Assembly (NCBI GenBank): GCA_008012115.1 | Contig: SSEB01000006.1 | Coordinates: forward strand, 62,001-126,000 | Direction of reading: 5' to 3' | DNA length: 64,000 nucleotides | DNA from: Nevskiaceae bacterium | GTDB lineage: Bacteria > Pseudomonadota > Gammaproteobacteria > Nevskiales > Nevskiaceae | Shown: positions 9,733 to 19,387 of the stretch, piece after piece | Layout: each line of letters opens with the position of its first letter | How positions within the stretch are numbered: position 1 is the stretch's first letter | Notes under the pieces: model-generated | Databases searched by the model: none | The model's input: only the letters and a program-made list of their open reading frames with translations | What the model was told of the DNA's origin: nothing | Program-made: the position numbers and the translations under genes

Positions 9733-12303
9733 ATGCATGCTCGACTAAAGAGAGCAGTCACGGCCTGTGCGCGCGCCGCGCTGGCCGCTGCGCTGCTCGC
9801 GCCTTTCACCGCGTCCGCCCTCACCTTCGATCTCGGTAGTGGCGACTATGCCGTCACGGGCGTGCTCAATACCACGGTCACCGTCGGCGGCGCCTGGCGC
9901 ATGCAGAACCGCTCGTCGACCATCGTGGGCAAGAGCAACATCAACCCCGACGTTTGCGCCCAGTACCAGTCCTGTCAGGGCGTGTTCAAGGATCAGACCG
10001 CGCCGGCCAAGGCCCTGGTGGCCGCACCGGGCGCGTTCTCGCTCAATGGCGACGACGGCAATCTCAACTACGATCGTCACGATCTGGTGCAGGCCGTCGG
10101 CAAGGTCACGCAAGACATCAAGCTGACCATGGGCGACTTCGAGTTCTTCGGGCGCTGGCTTTACTTCTACGACGGCGTCAACAATCACTTCACCGAATAC
10201 CATCCGAACCGTGTCACCCCGGCCAACTATCAGCAGGTCGGCTTTGGACCCGGCGACCGCGGCTTCGTCAACACCGGCGACCCGGTGACGACCGCCATCC
10301 TGCGCAATGTCGTGTACTTCCCGAACAACCGAATTTACGGTGCCGGCGGCGTGGTGCACAGCCGCCGCAGCGACAGCGAGGTGCTGCGCCAGGCGGGCAC
10401 CAACCTGCAGTTGATGGACGCGGTGCTGACCGGCAAGTTCGCCATCCCCGGGGACCGTCAGCTCACCGTCAAGCTCGGCCGCCAGGTGGTCAACTGGGGC
10501 GAGAGCACCACGCTGGTGATCAACAGCATCAACCAGGCCAACCCGGTCAACGCCAACAACCTGTTCCGTACGGGCTTCCAGCTGGAGGAACTCTATACGC
10601 CGGTGGGCATGCTGTTCGCCAGCACCGAAATCGGCAAGGGCCTGAGCGTCGAGGGGTTCTACCAGTTCGAGTGGCAGCCGGTGCAGATTCCCACGCCCGG
10701 GACTTATTTCAGTTTCCTCGACGTCGGCACCAACAATGCCGTGCGCAACGTGTCGATCAGTTTCGGCGGCGGTGCGGAGGATCCCAACAGCCTGGCGCGA
10801 CCGCAGAACAACCCCCTGGCGCTGATCGCCGGGACTTCGCTCAATATCGAGCGCCTGCCGGATCATGAAGCACGCAGCAGCGGTCAGTACGGTGTGGCGT
10901 TCAAGTACTACGCCGACTGGCTCAACAATGGCACCGAGCTTGGCGCGTATTTCATGAACTACCACTCGAAGCTGCCCTACGGCAGCTTCTACGCCACGCA
11001 GCCGAGCTGTGCGCGTGCCGCCGGCAACAGCCAGCATCGCGACGCCACCATGGCCACCGATATCGTCAACGTGCTGCCGGTGAGCCTGTGCCCCGACCTG
11101 CCGATCAACCGCGTGCTCGCCGGCCAGGACCCGAACCTCGCCACCAGCAGCGTTGCGCCGCTGGACACCGCGCGCTTCCAGCTCGAATACCCGGAGAACA
11201 TCCATCTCCTGGGCATGAGCTTCAACACCACCGTCGGCTCGCTGTCGTTACAGGGCGAGGTGGCCTATCGCCCGCACGCGCCGCTGCAGGTGGCCACCGT
11301 CGACCTCGCCTTCGCCGCCTTTGGCCCTACCCTGACCCGCTGCCATGACAATATCGGCTGCGCCGGCTCCAGCAATGGCAGCGTCGGCATCGACGGCGCC
11401 ACGCACGCCCCCAGCGATTTCACCACCGATGCCAACGGCAAGGTCAATCCGTTCAAGGACACCATCGATGCGGGCGTCGCCCTGCCCCTGACCGTGGCGC
11501 TGACCAACCAGCTGCTGGCCCTGGGCATCGATCCGACCAAGGTCAGCCTGCCGAGCGCGATCTCGCTGGGTCATATCCCCGGCTCGGCACGTTCGTTCCC
11601 CAACTTCGTCATCCCGTATCGCGGCGGCGCCATCGGCGACAACCCGGCCACCGACCTGACCAAGCCGCTGGATCGCCACAACCCGGGCTATATCCGTGGC
11701 TACGAATACTTCCAGACGCTGCAGTACAACCTGGGCGCCACCTACGTCTCCGGCGCCAGCGACTTCCCGGCGTCGGCGCTGGGAGCCGACCAGATCATCT
11801 CCGTCGCCGAAATCGGCGCCACGCACGTGCCCGACCTGCCGTCCTGGGATCGTCTGCAGATCGAGGGCCCGGGCACTTACACCAGCGCCACCGCCGGCGC
11901 CGACGGCACCGGCGCCGATGGCTCGCGCCGCGCCTGCTCCACCAATCCGAGTTGCACGGTCGGCCCGGATGGCCTGCGCTTCAACCCGACGCAGCAGCGT
12001 GACGGCTTCGCCACCAGCTTCTCCTGGGGCTACCGCCTGATCAACATCGTCAAGTACGAGAGCGTGCTGCCGGGCATCAGCGTGCAGCCGACGCTGACCT
12101 TCGCGCACGACGTCAAGGGCACCGCACCGGGACCGGCGGAGAACTTCGTCGAAGGCCGCAAGACCATCATCGCCCTGGTCGAGACGCGCTACAAATCCTC
12201 GCTGGCCTGGGCCGCGGGCTACACCTGGTTCACCGGCGGCGGCGTGCACAACCTGCTGCGCGACCGCGACTACGCGCAGACCTACATCAAATACCAGTTC
12301 TGA
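9733..12303 (+). CDS. DUF1302 family outer-membrane-associated protein
   Basis: Signal peptide MHARLKRAVTACARAALAAALLAPFTASA; VTGVLNTTVTVGGAWRM; VKLGRQVVNWGESTTLVINSINQANPVNANN; typical DUF1302 length and motifs. Confidence 0.85.
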   Translation: MHARLKRAVTACARAALAAALLAPFTASALTFDLGSGDYAVTGVLNTTVTVGGAWRMQNRSSTIVGKSNINPDVCAQYQSCQGVFKDQTAPAKALVAAPGAFSLNGDDGNLNYDRHDLVQAVGKVTQDIKLTMGDFEFFGRWLYFYDGVNNHFTEYHPNRVTPANYQQVGFGPGDRGFVNTGDPVTTAILRNVVYFPNNRIYGAGGVVHSRRSDSEVLRQAGTNLQLMDAVLTGKFAIPGDRQLTVKLGRQVVNWGESTTLVINSINQANPVNANNLFRTGFQLEELYTPVGMLFASTEIGKGLSVEGFYQFEWQPVQIPTPGTYFSFLDVGTNNAVRNVSISFGGGAEDPNSLARPQNNPLALIAGTSLNIERLPDHEARSSGQYGVAFKYYADWLNNGTELGAYFMNYHSKLPYGSFYATQPSCARAAGNSQHRDATMATDIVNVLPVSLCPDLPINRVLAGQDPNLATSSVAPLDTARFQLEYPENIHLLGMSFNTTVGSLSLQGEVAYRPHAPLQVATVDLAFAAFGPTLTRCHDNIGCAGSSNGSVGIDGATHAPSDFTTDANGKVNPFKDTIDAGVALPLTVALTNQLLALGIDPTKVSLPSAISLGHIPGSARSFPNFVIPYRGGAIGDNPATDLTKPLDRHNPGYIRGYEYFQTLQYNLGATYVSGASDFPASALGADQIISVAEIGATHVPDLPSWDRLQIEGPGTYTSATAGADGTGADGSRRACSTNPSCTVGPDGLRFNPTQQRDGFATSFSWGYRLINIVKYESVLPGISVQPTLTFAHDVKGTAPGPAENFVEGRKTIIALVETRYKSSLAWAAGYTWFTGGGVHNLLRDRDYAQTYIKYQF

Positions 12304-12316
12304 TTGCAGCTCCCGC

Positions 12317-12352
12317 AAAAAGGGCCGCGACGGCGACGTCGCGGCCCTTTTT
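12317..12352. terminator. Rho-independent terminator (bidirectional type) after DUF1302 gene
   Basis: A-tract + AGGGCCGCGACG-GCGA-CGTCGCGGCCCT + TTTT. Confidence 0.88.
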
Positions 12353-12377
12353 CATGCGTGCTGACCGGCCAATCGCG

Positions 12378-12489
12378 CCACCCGCTCGACTTCGATCCGG
12401 ACGAGAAATGGTTATTAAATGTTGATTGTTTTTATATTTGATCAATATTTATTAACATTCTCCCAGGCAAAATCGCTGACAGCGGGTGA
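12378..12489. repeat. 112-bp interrupted-palindrome intergenic element, copy E1
   Basis: CCACCCGCT-94 bp-AGCGGGTGA; internal GTTA at 12411 and TAAC at 12453; ~85% AT core; between convergent genes. Confidence 0.96.
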
Positions 12490-12501
12490 CGCGGTTCCAA
12501 T

Positions 12502-12533
12502 AAAAAAAAGAGCGGCCGAAGCCGCTCTTTTTG
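12502..12533. terminator. Bidirectional rho-independent terminator for ACBP gene
   Basis: AAAAAAAAGAGCGGC-CGAA-GCCGCTCTTTTT. Confidence 0.88.
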
Positions 12534-12551
12534 CATCTCCAGCCCGCTGCG

Positions 12552-12812
12552 TCACTTGCCGAGCAGCGACTTCACCTTGGCGACGTACTGCTGCATCGCC
12601 GCGTCCTTGGCGGTGCCCTTGATCTTGGCCCAGGCGTCGTACTTGGCGCGACCGACCATGTCGAGCATGCCGGGACGCGATCCCGAGACGTCGCCCTCCG
12701 AGCCCTGCTTGAACAGCGCGTAGAGCGCGAGCAGGTCGTCGTTGCTGGGGCGCTTGGTCAGCGTCTTGACGTCTTTCAGCGCCTGTTCGAATGCTGCCTT
12801 GATGTCCGCCAT
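12552..12812 (-). CDS. acyl-CoA-binding protein
   Basis: 86 aa: LTKRPSNDDLLALYALFKQGSEGDVSGSRPGMLDMVGRAKYDAWAKIKGTAKDAAMQQYVAKV = ACBP family. Confidence 0.93.
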   Translation of the reverse strand: MADIKAAFEQALKDVKTLTKRPSNDDLLALYALFKQGSEGDVSGSRPGMLDMVGRAKYDAWAKIKGTAKDAAMQQYVAKVKSLLGK

Positions 12813-12891
12813 GGCGGGTTCTCCGTCGTGAGTGATGAACGATATCGTCGGCGTTATAGCACAGGCGAAGGCGGCTGCGGCATGGCCGTCG

Positions 12892-14166
12892 CTACAGGCG
12901 CCCGCCGTAGAAGCGGCCGGCGCCGCTGCCGTTCAGCGGCAGGGCCCAGCCGGCCTCGAACTGCAGATCGACGAACCAGGACACGCGCACCCGCAGGCCG
13001 AGCAGCAGGTCCGCATGCAGGCTGCGGAATAGCGCGGTGCCGGCATGGTCGGCGACATTGCCCACTTCCAGTCCGCCCACGGCGCGCAGCCACGGCCAGC
13101 CCACCGGCCGTTGGAACAGCGCCGCACCGTAGTAGTAGGCGTTGCCGTCGTAACGATACTTGGAATAGGCGCGCAGGCCGCTGGTGCCCCCCAGCGAAAA
13201 ATGACTGACCTCCTGCTGGCCGCTGTAATAGCCGCCTGCCGCCGCCGACAGTTCCAGGGTCTGGTGTTGCACCTCGCCGACCGGCAAATAGCGTGCATAG
13301 TCGGCGCCGAAAAAGCTGTAGCCGTAGTCGGACAGCGCGCCACGCAAGGCCACCTCGTGGCGCAGGTTGGCGATCACGCCCTGCTCGCTGTAGATCTGGT
13401 TATGCAGATCGCGGTACTGCAGCACGCCGACCAGGGCCGTGGCGTGACCGTACGGCGGCGCGGCACCCGGGCCGGAGCGGTTCTCCCGCTGATACAGCGC
13501 GCCGCCGCCAACGCGCCAGCCCTGGCTGGCGGCGGTGGTCGAGAAGCGGTGCATCAGCAATGCCTCGGCCGAGTCGAACTGCTCGTCGTAGGGACTGCCG
13601 GTGAGCGCATCGGTCATCGGCGCCTTGACATGGTCCGCCGACAGTTCGAGGTCGTTGGCGGTGTCGCGGATGAAGGGCGCGAGATAGCTCGCGGAATAGC
13701 TCGTCTGCTTGCCGTACCCGTTGCGCTGCGGCTCGCTTTGCGACACCAGCAGCCGCAGGCTGTGATTGAGCCCGGCGATATTGTTCCAGCGCAACTCCGC
13801 ACCGTAGCTGTACTGACGATCGACATTGCCGCTCAGGCGCGGATACGGCAGCAGGAAGAATTTCTCGCGCACCACGTAGACCAGGCGCACGCCGTCTGGC
13901 AGCGGCTCCTGTCGCACGTTCACCGACTTGAACAGACCGAGATCCTGGATCGCCTGACGGCTGTGCTCGACCTGCGCCGGATCGGCCGGATCGCCGACGT
14001 GCACCGACATCTCGCGCAGCATCGTGCCGGGCCGCGTGGTGTCGTTGCCGCTGAACGCGATCTCGCGGATCGCCGGCCATGTCGGCGTGGGTGGCGTCAC
14101 GTCCTGCGCCGCGGCCCGCGCCGCGCACAGCAGCAGCAGCAGCAGGCCGCAGAGCCGCGATTTCAA
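12892..14166 (-). CDS. BamA/TamA-family (POTRA + Omp85 barrel) outer membrane protein
   Basis: Signal peptide, POTRA-like IREIAFSGNDTTRPGTMLREM..., barrel repeats, terminal LQFEAGWALPLNGSGAGRFYGGRL. Confidence 0.75.
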   Translation of the reverse strand: MKSRLCGLLLLLLCAARAAAQDVTPPTPTWPAIREIAFSGNDTTRPGTMLREMSVHVGDPADPAQVEHSRQAIQDLGLFKSVNVRQEPLPDGVRLVYVVREKFFLLPYPRLSGNVDRQYSYGAELRWNNIAGLNHSLRLLVSQSEPQRNGYGKQTSYSASYLAPFIRDTANDLELSADHVKAPMTDALTGSPYDEQFDSAEALLMHRFSTTAASQGWRVGGGALYQRENRSGPGAAPPYGHATALVGVLQYRDLHNQIYSEQGVIANLRHEVALRGALSDYGYSFFGADYARYLPVGEVQHQTLELSAAAGGYYSGQQEVSHFSLGGTSGLRAYSKYRYDGNAYYYGAALFQRPVGWPWLRAVGGLEVGNVADHAGTALFRSLHADLLLGLRVRVSWFVDLQFEAGWALPLNGSGAGRFYGGRL

Positions 14167-14657
14167 GCGCGCTCCAACGTCAGGAAGCTGTACGGATATG
14201 GGTGGCGCTCGTCGGCGGGGTGATCCTCGCGACTCACCTCGCGGAACTGCGCCGCATCAAAGGCGGGAAACCAGGTATCGCCCTGCAGCGCCGCGTGAAC
14301 GCGCGTGAGGTACAGGCGCTGCGCCAGCGGCAACGTCTGCCGGTACAGCTCGGCGCCGCCGATCACCATGAGTTCGCCGCCGGTGTGGGCCGCCAGCGCC
14401 TCTTGCAGCGTGGTAAAGACGCGCGCGCCCGGCGCATCGAATCGCGCCTCGCGCGTCAGCACCCAGTTCTCGCGCTGCGGCAACGGCCGGCCCAGCGACA
14501 CCCAGGTCTTGCGTCCCATCAGCACCGTCTTGCCCAGCGTCAGCGCCTTGAAGTGCTTGAGATCGTTGGGCAGGCGCCACGGCAGGTCGCCATCACGACC
14601 GATCAGGCGGTTGTCGTCACAGGCGACGATCAGGCTGATGATGCTCGCAGCCGTCAC
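14163..14657 (-). CDS. folA: dihydrofolate reductase
   Basis: ISLIVACDDNRLIGRDGDLPWRLPNDLKHFKALTLGKTVLMGRKTW. Confidence 0.96.
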   Translation of the reverse strand: MTAASIISLIVACDDNRLIGRDGDLPWRLPNDLKHFKALTLGKTVLMGRKTWVSLGRPLPQRENWVLTREARFDAPGARVFTTLQEALAAHTGGELMVIGGAELYRQTLPLAQRLYLTRVHAALQGDTWFPAFDAAQFREVSREDHPADERHPYPYSFLTLERA

Positions 14658-14659
14658 CG

Positions 14660-15454
14660 CTACACCGCCACCGGCGCCTTGATGTGCGGGTGTGGATCGT
14701 AGTCCGTCAGCTCGAAATCCTCGTAGCGGAAGGCGAAGAGATCCTTCACGTCGGGATTGATGCGCATCTTCGGCAGCGGCCGCGGCGTTCGCGACAACTG
14801 CAGCCGCGCCTGCTCAAGGTGATTGGTGTAGAGGTGGCAGTCGCCGCCGGTCCAGACGAAATCGCCGGGTTTATAGCCGCAGACCTGCGCCACCATCATC
14901 GTCAGCAGCGCGTAGCTGGCGATGTTGAAGGGCACGCCGAGGAAGATGTCGCAGCTGCGCTGGTAGAGCTGGCAGGACAGCCGCCCGTCCGCGACGTAAA
15001 ACTGGAAGAACGCATGGCAGGGCGGCAGCGCCATGTTGTCGATCTCGCCGACGTTCCAGGCCGAGACGATCAGGCGCCGCGAATCCGGGTTGCCACGGAT
15101 CTGATCGAGCAGCAGCTGGATCTGGTCGATGTGCCGACCGTCGGCCGTCGGCCACGAGCGCCACTGCGAGCCATACACCGGGCCCAGCTCGCCGTTCTCG
15201 TCGGCCCACTCGTCCCAGATGGTGACACCGTTTTCCTTGAGATAGCGGATATTGGTCTCGCCCTTCAGGAACCACAGCAGCTCGTGGATGATCGAGCGCA
15301 GGTGCAGCTTCTTAGTGGTCAGCGCCGGAAAGCCTTCCGCGAGATTGAAGCGCATCTGATGGCCGAACACCGACAGGGTGCCGGTGCCGGTGCGGTCGGA
15401 TTTGGCCGTGCCGTGATCCAGCACATGCTGCATCAGATCGAGATATTGGCGCAT
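14660..15454 (-). CDS. thyA: thymidylate synthase
   Basis: [65 protein letters not shown]. Confidence 0.98.
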   Translation of the reverse strand: MRQYLDLMQHVLDHGTAKSDRTGTGTLSVFGHQMRFNLAEGFPALTTKKLHLRSIIHELLWFLKGETNIRYLKENGVTIWDEWADENGELGPVYGSQWRSWPTADGRHIDQIQLLLDQIRGNPDSRRLIVSAWNVGEIDNMALPPCHAFFQFYVADGRLSCQLYQRSCDIFLGVPFNIASYALLTMMVAQVCGYKPGDFVWTGGDCHLYTNHLEQARLQLSRTPRPLPKMRINPDVKDLFAFRYEDFELTDYDPHPHIKAPVAV

Positions 15455-15502
15455 GGAGGCGTCGAATTCCGAAGAGGTTTATCGGGCTGGCAGCATGCCA
15501 GT

Positions 15503-16303
15503 TCAACCGCGCCGGCGGTAGGCGAGCGCCAGCAGTGCGGCGCCGCCGAGCAGCATCGGCAGGCACAGCGTCATGCCCATGGTGATCCACTGCGTGCCGA
15601 ACAGGTAGCCGAGCTGCGCATCCGGGACGCGCACGAACTCCACCGCCACGCGGCTGCTGCCGTAGCCGAGCAGGAACAGCCCCGAGATCGCCATGCGCGG
15701 ACGCGGCCTGGCCGAGAACCACCAGAGCAGCGCGAACAGCAGCAGTCCCTCGAGCGCGGCTTCGTAGAGCATGCTCGGATGTCGCGGCAGCGGCCCTGCA
15801 TTGCGGAACACCATGCCCCAGGGCAGATCGGTGGGCGCGCCCCACAACTCGCCGTTGATGAAATTGCCGATGCGGCCGGTGAACAGACCCAGCGGCACCA
15901 GCGGCGCCACGAAATCCGCAATCTCGAAGAAGCCCAAGCCGTTGTGGCGGCCAAACACCAGGAAAGCCGTCAGCACACCCAGCAGGCCGCCGTGGAAGGA
16001 CATGCCGCCCTCCCAGATCTTGAACGGCATCAGCGGATCCGAGGCCGGCAACCAGTGGCCGCTGGGATCGTAGGCGTAGAACAGCACGTATCCGATGCGG
16101 CCGCCGAGGATGACGCCCATCACCACGTAAAACAGCAAGTCACCGACGCGCTCCTCGGGCCAGGCGATGTCCGGGCGCTTGGCGCGGCGCGTGCCCAGCA
16201 GCCACGCCGCCCAGAAGCCGAGCAGGTACATGAGGCCGTACCAGCGCACGGCCAGGGGGCCCAGCCGTACGGCGACGGGATCGATATCAGGATGTATGAG
16301 CAT
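15503..16303 (-). CDS. lgt: prolipoprotein diacylglyceryl transferase
   Basis: VRWYGLMYLLGF; GGRIGYVLFY; MSFHGGLLGV; GRIGNFINGELWG. Confidence 0.97.
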   Translation of the reverse strand: MLIHPDIDPVAVRLGPLAVRWYGLMYLLGFWAAWLLGTRRAKRPDIAWPEERVGDLLFYVVMGVILGGRIGYVLFYAYDPSGHWLPASDPLMPFKIWEGGMSFHGGLLGVLTAFLVFGRHNGLGFFEIADFVAPLVPLGLFTGRIGNFINGELWGAPTDLPWGMVFRNAGPLPRHPSMLYEAALEGLLLFALLWWFSARPRPRMAISGLFLLGYGSSRVAVEFVRVPDAQLGYLFGTQWITMGMTLCLPMLLGGAALLALAYRRRG

Positions 16304-16405
16304 AAAGAAATCGTAAAATGGTCAGCACGCTATGCGAAATAAATCAACATCTGCATAATGGGAAACCCGCAATCGGGTTATCACCAAACACACACGGAGT
16401 CACAA

Positions 16406-16651
16406 ATGAAGCACACCGTTGCCACCCTGAGCGTCCTCGTTGCCGCCCTGATCGGCGCCCCGGCCATGGCTGCCGATGCCGCTGCCGCTCCGGCCGCTGC
16501 CCCGGCCGCTGCCGCCGCTCCGGCTGAGGCCGCCCCGGCTGCCGAAGCCGCCAAGCCGGCCAAGAAGCACCACAAGCACCACAAGAAGCACAAGAAGGCT
16601 GCTGACGCCGCCGCTCCGGCCGCTGCTCCGGCTGCCGAACCCGCCAAGTAA
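16406..16651 (+). CDS. Ala-rich exported small protein with Lys/His tract
   Basis: Signal peptide MKHTVATLSVLVAALIGAPAMAA then Ala/Pro repeats and KPAKKHHKHHKKHKK. Confidence 0.75.
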   Translation: MKHTVATLSVLVAALIGAPAMAADAAAAPAAAPAAAAAPAEAAPAAEAAKPAKKHHKHHKKHKKAADAAAPAAAPAAEPAK

Positions 16652-16670
16652 GTCTTTTACTTGATGGTAT

Positions 16671-16704
16671 GCGGCGCCGATCCTTCGGGATCGGCGCCGT
16701 TTTC
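16671..16704 (+). terminator. Rho-independent terminator
   Basis: GGCGCCGATCC-TTC-GGGATCGGCGCC followed by GTTTTC. Confidence 0.85.
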
Positions 16705-16715
16705 ATTTCCGGCGC

Positions 16716-17885
16716 CTAGATCACGCGGCAGAAGTATGCCTTGAGATAGCGCGTCTCGGGTATAGCCGGATGCACCGGATGATCCGCGCTCTGCCCGCCC
16801 TGCTCCAGTATCTGCAGCCGCCGCCCGGCCTGACGCGACTCGCGCAGCAGCACGCGCTGCAACTGCTCCGCCTCCAGGTGATGCGAGCAGGAACAGGACA
16901 CCAGGATGCCGTCCGGCGCCAGCAGCTGCATCGCCACGCGATTGAGGCTGGCGTAGTGCTCCAAGCCCGCTTCGAGATCCTTCTTGCGCTTGATCAGCGC
17001 TGGCGGATCGACGATCACCACATCGAACTGCCGCTGCTGGTCACGCAGCTGCTTGAGCACATCCAGCGCCGCCCCCTTGAGCGTTTCCAGCTCGACGCCG
17101 TTGAGCTTGGCGTTGTGCTGCGCGGCTTCAAGCGCCGGGGCCGAGGCATCGACGCAGGCGACGCTGGCAGCGCCGAAGGCCGCCGCCCGCAGCGCCCAGC
17201 CGCCGATGTAGCTGAACACGTCCAGCACGCGCGCACCGCGCACGTAGCGCGCCAGGCGGTCGCGATTGTCGTGCTGGTCGTAGAACCAGCCGGTCTTCTG
17301 GCCGGTCTTGAGCGGCACGGCAAAGCGCACCCCGCCCTCGTCGATCTCCACGGTGTCGGGCACCTGGCCGATCTCCTCGACCGTATCCGGCAGGCCCTCG
17401 GTCTCGCGCATGGCGACATCGTTGCGCAGCAGCATGCCGCGCGGCCGCAGCACCGATTGCAGGGCGCTGACGATCAGCGGCTTGAGCGCTTCCATGCCCG
17501 CAGTACTGATCTGCAGCACCAGCACATCGCCGTAGCGGTCCACCACCAGGCCGGGCAGGCCGTCGGCTTCACCGAAGATCAGGCGGTAGTAAGGCCCCGG
17601 GTAGAGCCGCTCGCGCAGCTTGAGCGCCGACTGCACGCGCCGCGCAAACCACTCCGCGTCGATGCTCGCCTGCGCATCGCTGGAGAGCAGGCGCACCGCC
17701 ATCAGCGTGCGCGGATTGACGTAGCCCACGCCCAGCGGCTTGCCGCGCGCATCCAGCACCCGGCACAGGCTGCCGGGCACGATGGCGCGAAAGCCGTCCG
17801 TGGTGTCGATCTCGTTGGAGTACACCCACAGATGTCCCGCGCGCAGACGGCGTTCTTCGTGGGCCTTGAGCTTGAGGGTCAGCAC
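16716..17885 (-). CDS. rlmI: 23S rRNA m5C1962 methyltransferase (RlmI; PUA + SAM methyltransferase)
   Basis: KAHEERRLRAGHLWVYSNEID; QKTGWFYDQHDNR; VLDVFSYIGGWALRAA; VIVDPPALIKRKKD. Confidence 0.88.
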   Translation of the reverse strand: MLTLKLKAHEERRLRAGHLWVYSNEIDTTDGFRAIVPGSLCRVLDARGKPLGVGYVNPRTLMAVRLLSSDAQASIDAEWFARRVQSALKLRERLYPGPYYRLIFGEADGLPGLVVDRYGDVLVLQISTAGMEALKPLIVSALQSVLRPRGMLLRNDVAMRETEGLPDTVEEIGQVPDTVEIDEGGVRFAVPLKTGQKTGWFYDQHDNRDRLARYVRGARVLDVFSYIGGWALRAAAFGAASVACVDASAPALEAAQHNAKLNGVELETLKGAALDVLKQLRDQQRQFDVVIVDPPALIKRKKDLEAGLEHYASLNRVAMQLLAPDGILVSCSCSHHLEAEQLQRVLLRESRQAGRRLQILEQGGQSADHPVHPAIPETRYLKAYFCRVI

Positions 17886-17898
17886 GGCTGGCGGCGGC

Positions 17899-18831
17899 TC
17901 ACGCGAAGTCGTAGCGGAATTCCGCCTTGAAGCGCTCGCGGAACTCCGCCGGCGTGATCTTGTGGTTCTGGGTGCCCGGCCGGGCGATGTTGATGGCGCC
18001 CATCAGGGCCGCGATGCGGCCGGTGGTCTCCCAGTCCATGCCCTTGAGCAGGCCATAGAGCAGGCCGCCGCGATAGGCATCGCCGCAGCCGGTGGGGTCG
18101 GCCAGCGCATCGGCCTTGGCCACCGGCACCTCGTGCAACTTGCCCTTGGCATAGATCTGCGAGCCCTTGCCGCCGCGCGTGACGATCAGCGCATCGAGCC
18201 GCTCGGCCAGTTGCTTGAGCGTCCAGCCGGTGCGCTCCATCAGCAGCTCCGACTCGTAGTCGTTCACCGCGAGATAGCTGGCCTTGTCGACGAAGTCGCG
18301 CAGCTCCTCGCCGTTGAACATCGGCAGGCCCTGGCCGGGATCGAACAGAAACGGGATGCCGGCCTCGGCGAACTGGCGCGCGTGCAGCAGCATGCCGTCG
18401 CGGCCGTCCGGCGACACCGTGCCGACCTTCACGCCTTTCGTTGCGATGTCCTGCGTGTGCGCGAAATTCATCGCGCCGGGGTGGAAGGCGGTGATCTGGT
18501 TGTCGTCGAGATCGGTGGTGATGTACGCCTGCGCGGTGTAGGCGTCCGGGATGGTCTTGACCAGGTCGCGCTTGATGCCGTGCTGGTCCATCCACTGCGC
18601 GTAACGGTCGAAGTCGTGACCGACGGTGCCCATCGGCCGCGCCTCGCCACCCAGCAGATGCAGGTTGTAGGCGATGTTGCCGGCGGTGCCGCCGAACTCG
18701 CGACGCAGCTGCGGCACCAGGAAGGCGACATTCAGGATATGCACCTTGTCCGGCAGGATTTCATTCTTGAACTGGCCGGGGAAGACCATGATCGTGTCGT
18801 AGGCAAACGAACCGCAGATCAACGCAGACAT
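17899..18831 (-). CDS. PfkB-family carbohydrate/adenosine kinase
   Basis: MSALICGSFAYDTIMVFPGQF; VTRGGKGSQIYAKG; DPTGCGDAYRGGLLYGLLKG (PfkB signature). Confidence 0.88.
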   Translation of the reverse strand: MSALICGSFAYDTIMVFPGQFKNEILPDKVHILNVAFLVPQLRREFGGTAGNIAYNLHLLGGEARPMGTVGHDFDRYAQWMDQHGIKRDLVKTIPDAYTAQAYITTDLDDNQITAFHPGAMNFAHTQDIATKGVKVGTVSPDGRDGMLLHARQFAEAGIPFLFDPGQGLPMFNGEELRDFVDKASYLAVNDYESELLMERTGWTLKQLAERLDALIVTRGGKGSQIYAKGKLHEVPVAKADALADPTGCGDAYRGGLLYGLLKGMDWETTGRIAALMGAINIARPGTQNHKITPAEFRERFKAEFRYDFA

Positions 18832-18879
18832 GCTGACTCCAGAAGAGATCGGACAGCGGGCGATGGCGCATTGTAAGCG

Positions 18880-18991
18880 CCACCCGCTCAACGTCCCTGC
18901 AGCCGCAGGGACGTGATTAATTATTTAACGTATTTTAAAACGAACAACATTTTATCACTCATTTGCAGCGGGAAATCCGCAGAGCGGGTGG
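18880..18991. repeat. 112-bp interrupted-palindrome intergenic element, copy E2
   Basis: CCACCCGCT-94 bp-AGCGGGTGG (12-bp perfect TIR GCGCCACCCGCT/AGCGGGTGGCGC, 18877-18994); internal GTGA/TCAC at mirrored positions. Confidence 0.97.
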
Positions 18992-19025
18992 CGCTGTGAG
19001 GATGGTGTGCGGACGGGCCGGCGGT

Positions 19026-19385
19026 TCAGCCGAACAGCACCAGACCCCAGACCACCGGCACCTGCACCAGCGCCAGATGCACGGCGGCCGAGCCCAGGTC
19101 CTTGGCGCGCCCGGAGAGCACGTGGCGCTCGGTGCCGATGCGATCCACCACCACCTCGACGGCGGTGTTGAGCAGTTCGACGATCAGCACGACGAACAGG
19201 CTCAGCACCAGCATCGCGCGCTGCACGCCGGAGTGCCCCAGCCACAGGGCCAGCGGCAGCAGCAGCAGGCACAGCGCCGCCTCGATGCGGAACGCCTCCT
19301 CTTCACGGATCGCCCAGCCCAGGCCCCAGTACGACACCCTGGTGGCACGAATCAGGCGCGCCCAGCCCTTGATTCCGTCGGCCAT
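19026..19385 (-). CDS. dgkA: diacylglycerol kinase
   Basis: GWARLIRATRVSYWGLGWAIREEEAFRIEAAL; VELLNTAVEVVVDRI. Confidence 0.93.
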   Translation of the reverse strand: MADGIKGWARLIRATRVSYWGLGWAIREEEAFRIEAALCLLLLPLALWLGHSGVQRAMLVLSLFVVLIVELLNTAVEVVVDRIGTERHVLSGRAKDLGSAAVHLALVQVPVVWGLVLFG

Positions 19386-19387
19386 GA

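Noticed and set aside
13045-14223. 392-aa plus ORF opposite the Omp85-like gene (and similar overlapping ORFs, e.g. 14684-16342)
   Set aside because: Antisense shadow of genes with recognised minus-strand products.
16364-16379. AACCCG-CAAT-CGGGTT as an additional 112-bp element
   Set aside because: No CCACCCGCT/AGCGGGTGG boxes or 94-bp spacing; just a short hairpin in a 5' UTR.
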